Source: Clostridia bacterium
Lineage (GTDB): Bacteria > Bacillota > Clostridia > Christensenellales > Borkfalkiaceae
Direction: 5' to 3'
DNA length: 24,750 bases
Assembly: GCA_017505675.1 (NCBI GenBank)
Contig: JAFVOV010000010.1
Span: 1-24,750, forward strand
A program made the position numbers and the translations under genes. The notes beneath the pieces are model-generated. The model made no database searches, had not been told where the DNA came from, and was given only the letters and a program-made list of their open reading frames with translations. Each line of letters begins with the position of its first letter. The first letter of the stretch is position 1. Positions 21,014 to 24,750 of the stretch are shown here, piece after piece.

Positions 21014-23865
21014 AAAGCAATTATACCGACTTCTTTTCCGTCTAATAATACCGATACTGCCGCGCCTCTATAATGCGAAACCGTAACTTTAATATCGCTA
21101 TTTTTATCTAAAGAAATTTTCGTGTTGTATATAACGTTGCCACCGTAAAAAGCAAAACCTTGACGTGTAACGTCACCAAACGAAAGTGTTTTAGGTCGGG
21201 AAATAAGTTTTGTTTTTCTGCCGATATAAGTAGTTCCAAAATTTCCTATAAGATAGCACGCTTCAACGTCCGTGCGCAGACCGAACGGCATAGAAAGTTC
21301 AAGTTCGTTAGCGCCTTTAGTTATTTTTGGTAGCGCCACGGTTTTTATATCTTTATCAACGTAATAACCCGTAACGGTATTTTCAACTAATTTTCCGTTG
21401 AGTTTTATCGTGGTGCTTTCCGGGTGTTCTAACGCCAACGCCACGCCTTCAATATCAATTTCACTTTCAACGGTATAAACTAATTTTAAGTTATGCTCTT
21501 CTGGGGAATTTGATACCGCCCAAGGCTGAACGAATTTAGTCCTGCGCGACTGAAGGTTTAGTTTTTTTCTGACTAAATTGTCAATGCGCATAATTTCTTC
21601 GGTATTTATAAGTTCTTCATTATCGACGGAATATTTTGCCATATCCAAAAGAAGAACGTTCGGCTCGGAAAGCGCGTAGTCTACTTCAAACGGAACTTGT
21701 ATTTTATTAAAAACTTTATCGGTTATATTTTCTTTTAAGCAGTCTCCGCTATAAGTTGGAACAAACTTAACTAAAAGAGTGTCTAAATCGTATAAAGTTG
21801 TGTAAAATACCGTTGAATTTTGGTCGGTGTCAAACGGTAATCTTTTTATCTCTCCGCTTAAAGTATCAAAAAGTAAAGGTTTATACACCCCTTTAATGCG
21901 AACGGAAATTTTTTGTTTAGTTATTGTGTGTGGAAGTTTTGGCTTAAACATGTGCGCGATAAAAAGCCATTTGTTTAAGCCGTCAATCCGCATACTGCAC
22001 ATTAAATTTTCGGTTTTTGCGCCGAACTCATCTCTAATATCGGCAACAAATTGATTTTTTAACTCGCGGTAAAGGTCTGCTTTTGAGTTGTGAATAACCG
22101 TTGCGCCCTGAATAACGTTTTTAGCGCTCTCGCTAGGTTCACCGTTGCATAGATACGGCAAACGACCTTTAAATATAAGTTTGCCACCGCTTTTCTTAAA
22201 TTGATTTAAAACTTTAATAGTGTGCGGTCTTAAAGTCATACAGTCGGAAACAATTACTGTATCATATTCCATTTTACCAACCAAAAGCGGGTTAGAGCCA
22301 TTGCTACATAGGTCGGGGAGTAGGGATTCTGATATAAAGTCAAAATCATAACCGCCTTTAAGTAGCCATTCGGTAGTGTTTTTAAAGTTATCGTCAAGTT
22401 CATTGCGAAGGGCGCTAGTTTCCGCAAAGGAAGCGTAAGCAATTTTATAAGTATCAATAGGGTATATTACTGCAATTTTAACGTCGGGTTTGCCCCTAGT
22501 CATAGCGGTATTTATGCGCGCGTAATGGTCTTCGATATACTTATATTTATCGTACCAAGCGGACTGATACGATATGCAAGCAGGGTAATCGCGCTTGCCT
22601 TCGCCTTTCATTGATTGCCAAGCAAGGTGCGGAACGCGTACGGTTACGCCTAACGCGGCTTGCCAGTCGCCTTGATATTTATGCCCGCGGAAATCAAAAT
22701 CCCAGCCGGTAACCCCGTAAAGTTCGGAAAGCATGGCTTCTCTGCCGTATTGCCTTACTATCGAACGGCATTGAATAGGCGTGTTAAATACAACGTCGTC
22801 ACACAAAATATCAATGCCGGGGATTTGCATATTTTTATATTCGCGCATAACGTCGGCAGTCTGCAAAAGAGTTTCGTAAAGCGCGTCTTCACCGACGGCG
22901 TGCCCGGTCATAGCAATACCGTTTTTAGCGCACCAGTTACCTATATTATCCATATAAGCGACGCAAAATCTTTCCGATAAATGCGTGTAATAACAAAAAC
23001 GAGTTTTATACGCGTGTTCGTCGTCCGTTGCGTAAAAGAGTTCAGGTAGATAATCAGTTAAATCAAAATTATATTCTTCAAAAAAAGTTTTATTAAAATC
23101 AGTAGTCCAAGATAGGTAAGCATCCTTATCGCAAAAACCTGAACGGGGCGGTATAGCGCCGAAAACTTGTGGCTCGTCCGTAAAGATTGCGGGCACGCTT
23201 TTGCCGAATTTATCGCCAACGCATTTTTTGAATTTTTCGTGCGTGGTTGAAATAAACTCGTCAATGGCGTCTTTTGAAAGGGTGTCAACGTACGCTTGAT
23301 AGTTAAAGCGCGGTTCACCGCCTTGTTTTTGCTCTAAATAAAAATATTTTTTATTTTTAGAAGGTGTGTTCTTTTCTATTTTTTTATAACCGACCATTTC
23401 TCCGTTTTGAGCAATCGAAACGTCAAAGGTTGCAACTAAATACGGTTTACCGGTTTTTGCGCTCTCTTCAGCCGTCAATGCGCAATCCGCGCGTTCGGTA
23501 ACGGTCATTGTTAAATATTTTTGCCTATTTTCAGGCTTTTTTGTAACGAATCCACCAGCAACGCCTGAAGGCCATCTATCTTCATCATAAAGATATGCTA
23601 GCATAGAGTTTTTTTCGGCTTGCTCTGCGCAGAAACGAACGCAATCTAAAAAGTCTTCGCTTAAATACGGCGTTTCAAGCCCTTGACGAACGTGCATATG
23701 AAAACCGCCAAAGCCCATTGAGTTAAAAACTTTTATTTGGCGTGCAAGTTCGTCTTTATCAAGTTTAGAGTTCCACGCCCAGAACGGAGCGCCACGATAT
23801 TCTGAAGACGGATTTTTAAACAATTCTTCGGAAAGTTCGGGGGAAAGGTTCTTTTTATAAAGCAT
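20998..23865 (-). CDS. Large cytoplasmic glycoside hydrolase, GH106-like, frameshifted near its end
   Basis: The open frame gives 955 residues; undoing a one-base frame change at 21013-21016 would give 1030. The N-terminal catalytic part has GAPFWAWNSKL, GFGGFHMHVRQGL and YLYDEDRWPSGVAGG (about residues 25-105). Candidate acidic residues sit in AIFTDEPQVFG, and a GHAVGEDALYETL region follows. The pattern fits the broad alpha-L-rhamnosidase (GH106-like) group, with beta-sandwich domains from about residue 700 on. No signal peptide is visible, so it probably acts on imported oligosaccharides. It starts eight bases after the dehydrogenase stop, so the two are co-transcribed. The last four residues in frame (HRLL) are out of pattern. 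Family assignment is moderate; substrate unknown. Confidence 0.8.
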   Translation of the reverse strand: MLYKKNLSPELSEELFKNPSSEYRGAPFWAWNSKLDKDELARQIKVFNSMGFGGFHMHVRQGLETPYLSEDFLDCVRFCAEQAEKNSMLAYLYDEDRWPSGVAGGFVTKKPENRQKYLTMTVTERADCALTAEESAKTGKPYLVATFDVSIAQNGEMVGYKKIEKNTPSKNKKYFYLEQKQGGEPRFNYQAYVDTLSKDAIDEFISTTHEKFKKCVGDKFGKSVPAIFTDEPQVFGAIPPRSGFCDKDAYLSWTTDFNKTFFEEYNFDLTDYLPELFYATDDEHAYKTRFCYYTHLSERFCVAYMDNIGNWCAKNGIAMTGHAVGEDALYETLLQTADVMREYKNMQIPGIDILCDDVVFNTPIQCRSIVRQYGREAMLSELYGVTGWDFDFRGHKYQGDWQAALGVTVRVPHLAWQSMKGEGKRDYPACISYQSAWYDKYKYIEDHYARINTAMTRGKPDVKIAVIYPIDTYKIAYASFAETSALRNELDDNFKNTTEWLLKGGYDFDFISESLLPDLCSNGSNPLLVGKMEYDTVIVSDCMTLRPHTIKVLNQFKKSGGKLIFKGRLPYLCNGEPSESAKNVIQGATVIHNSKADLYRELKNQFVADIRDEFGAKTENLMCSMRIDGLNKWLFIAHMFKPKLPHTITKQKISVRIKGVYKPLLFDTLSGEIKRLPFDTDQNSTVFYTTLYDLDTLLVKFVPTYSGDCLKENITDKVFNKIQVPFEVDYALSEPNVLLLDMAKYSVDNEELINTEEIMRIDNLVRKKLNLQSRRTKFVQPWAVSNSPEEHNLKLVYTVESEIDIEGVALALEHPESTTIKLNGKLVENTVTGYYVDKDIKTVALPKITKGANELELSMPFGLRTDVEACYLIGNFGTTYIGRKTKLISRPKTLSFGDVTRQGFAFYGGNVIYNTKISLDKNSDIKVTVSHYRGAAVSVLLDGKEVGIIAFHRLL

Positions 23866-23873
23866 AATTAGAC

Positions 23874-24750
23874 CTACTTAATTTCTTTAATTTTTCTAAT
23901 AACTTCGTTGCCGACCTGTTCGGTAGTGCTGTTACCACCAAGGTCTGGGGTAAGAACTTTCTTTTCAACTAAAATTTCTTCGATTATATCAATAAGTTTT
24001 TTGCCCCAGTTTTCGTGTCCAAAGAAGTCAAGCATTTGACTTGCTGACCAAACGGTTGCAAGCGGATTTGCTTTTCCTTGACCGGCAATATCGGGCGCAG
24101 AGCCGTGAATAGGTTCAAACATAGAGGGGAAAGTTCTTTCTGGGTTAAGGTTAGCGCCTGCCGCAAGCCCCATTCCGCCGGCAATGGCTGCGCCACGGTC
24201 GGTTAAAATATCGCCGAATAGGTTGCTTGTTACAACGATTTCAAATCTTTTCGGGTCTTTTATCATAAACATACTAGCAGCGTCAACCAAATAAGAATAA
24301 GTTTTTACTTCGGGATAATCTTTGCCTACTTCTTTAAAAATCTTATCCCAAAATACCATAGAATAATTAAGCGCGTTGCCCTTGCTAATGCTAGTGAGCG
24401 TTTTGTTTTCTTTTTTTGCAAGTTCGTACGCGTAGCGAATAACGCGTTCACAACCTTTTCTAGAAAAAACACCGTCTTGAATAACTACTTCATTAGGTTT
24501 ATCTTTAAAAAGCCAACTTCCGCTACCAGCGTATTCGCCTTCGGTGTTTTCGCGAACGAAAGTCATATTTATATCTTCTTCGTTAGCGTCTTTTAACGGG
24601 CAGGGCGCGCCTTTAAGAAGTTTAACGGGGCGTAAATTTATATACTGGTCAAAGTTTTTACGGATAACTAATAATAAATCCCAAAGAGAAATATGGTCGG
24701 GTACGCCCGGAGCGCCAACCGCGCCTAAAAATATTGCGTCGTGTTTTTTC
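23874..24750 (-). CDS. Tartrate/D-malate dehydrogenase family protein (partial, N-terminus outside)
   Basis: 291 residues are visible; about 65 N-terminal residues lie beyond the window. The frame runs to the window edge, past the ATG at 24566. NAD-dependent beta-decarboxylating dehydrogenase family. AIFLGAVGAPGVPDHISLW, NLRPVKLLKG, VRENTEGEYAG, SNLFGDILTDRGAAIAGGMG and EPIHGSAPDIAGQGKANP are visible. The VPDHISLW and LKGAPCPLKD pieces fit tartrate dehydrogenase/decarboxylase (TtuC, DmlA) better than LeuB. The substrate could be tartrate, D-malate or 3-isopropylmalate. It is followed after eight bases by the glycosidase gene, suggesting a shared catabolic operon. Confidence 0.88.
   Translation of the reverse strand, partial: KKHDAIFLGAVGAPGVPDHISLWDLLLVIRKNFDQYINLRPVKLLKGAPCPLKDANEEDINMTFVRENTEGEYAGSGSWLFKDKPNEVVIQDGVFSRKGCERVIRYAYELAKKENKTLTSISKGNALNYSMVFWDKIFKEVGKDYPEVKTYSYLVDAASMFMIKDPKRFEIVVTSNLFGDILTDRGAAIAGGMGLAAGANLNPERTFPSMFEPIHGSAPDIAGQGKANPLATVWSASQMLDFFGHENWGKKLIDIIEEILVEKKVLTPDLGGNSTTEQVGNEVIRKIKEIK

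Noticed and set aside
21010..21020. Programmed -1 frameshift signal in the glycosidase gene
   Set aside because: There is no X-XXY-YYZ heptamer, and no pseudoknot or SD-like stimulator was identified; listed as a broken frame instead.
22660..22980. Plus-strand open frame inside the glycosidase gene
   Set aside because: It is a shadow of the minus-strand coding sequence, without SD or promoter.
1..24750. tRNA, rRNA, CRISPR, insertion sequence, prophage or stop-codon reassignment
   Set aside because: Reading through all intergenic regions found no cloverleaf, no regularly spaced repeats, no transposase or phage genes, and all genes end at standard stops.

Overview
The window is AT-rich, densely packed bacterial DNA. 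Gene content and control elements point to a Clostridia-type member of the Bacillota: an FMN riboswitch on an ECF riboflavin transporter gene (ribU), the order rpmG-secE-nusG-rplK-rplA-rplJ-rplL with an L10-type leader, a SpoIVFA/SpoIVFB-like pair, strong Shine-Dalgarno sites and sigma-A promoters close to TTGACA-17-TATAAT. The standard bacterial code fits every gene. No tRNA, rRNA, CRISPR array, insertion sequence or phage gene was found. The species cannot be named from sequence alone.

Layout. (1) 1-276 is the tail of an unidentified gene. (2) 282-6124 is a plus-strand run: promoter, FMN riboswitch, ribU, tsaE, tsaB, rimI, an alpha/beta hydrolase, a membrane-anchored MurF-type ligase and ddl. 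It joins vitamin uptake, t6A tRNA modification, protein acetylation and peptidoglycan precursor synthesis, with tight spacing up to murF. (3) 6175-11068 holds metabolic and maintenance genes: NADP-isocitrate dehydrogenase, a beta-helix lipoprotein, mntP (minus strand), uracil-DNA glycosylase and an archaeal-type phosphoglycerate mutase. (4) 11259-12898 is a SpoIVFA/SpoIVFB-like intramembrane protease pair. (5) 13009-16700 is the ribosomal protein/NusG cluster, with a consensus promoter, a hairpin at the 5' end of the transcript, two near-identical hairpins before rplK and rplA (candidate L1 autoregulatory sites), and an L10 leader with its own consensus promoter. A strong terminator closes it after rplL, and rpoB does not follow. 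(6) 16773-20772 is accessory: a degenerate cyclophilin-like lipoprotein with repeats around its promoter, an unknown minus-strand gene, a divergent putative DNA-binding regulator, and an alpha-oxoamine synthase that looks like bacterial serine palmitoyltransferase. (7) 20774-24750 is a minus-strand pair, a tartrate/D-malate dehydrogenase family gene (cut by the window edge) followed by a large cytoplasmic glycoside hydrolase whose last 79 codons are separated from it by a one-base frame change.

The points most worth following are the frame-disrupted glycosidase, the duplicated L1-like hairpins, the serine-palmitoyltransferase-like enzyme, the membrane-domain MurF, the FMN riboswitch in front of apparently essential genes, and several hairpins that overlap promoters, ribosome binding sites or stop codons. 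I saw no clear undescribed multi-gene defence or mobile system.
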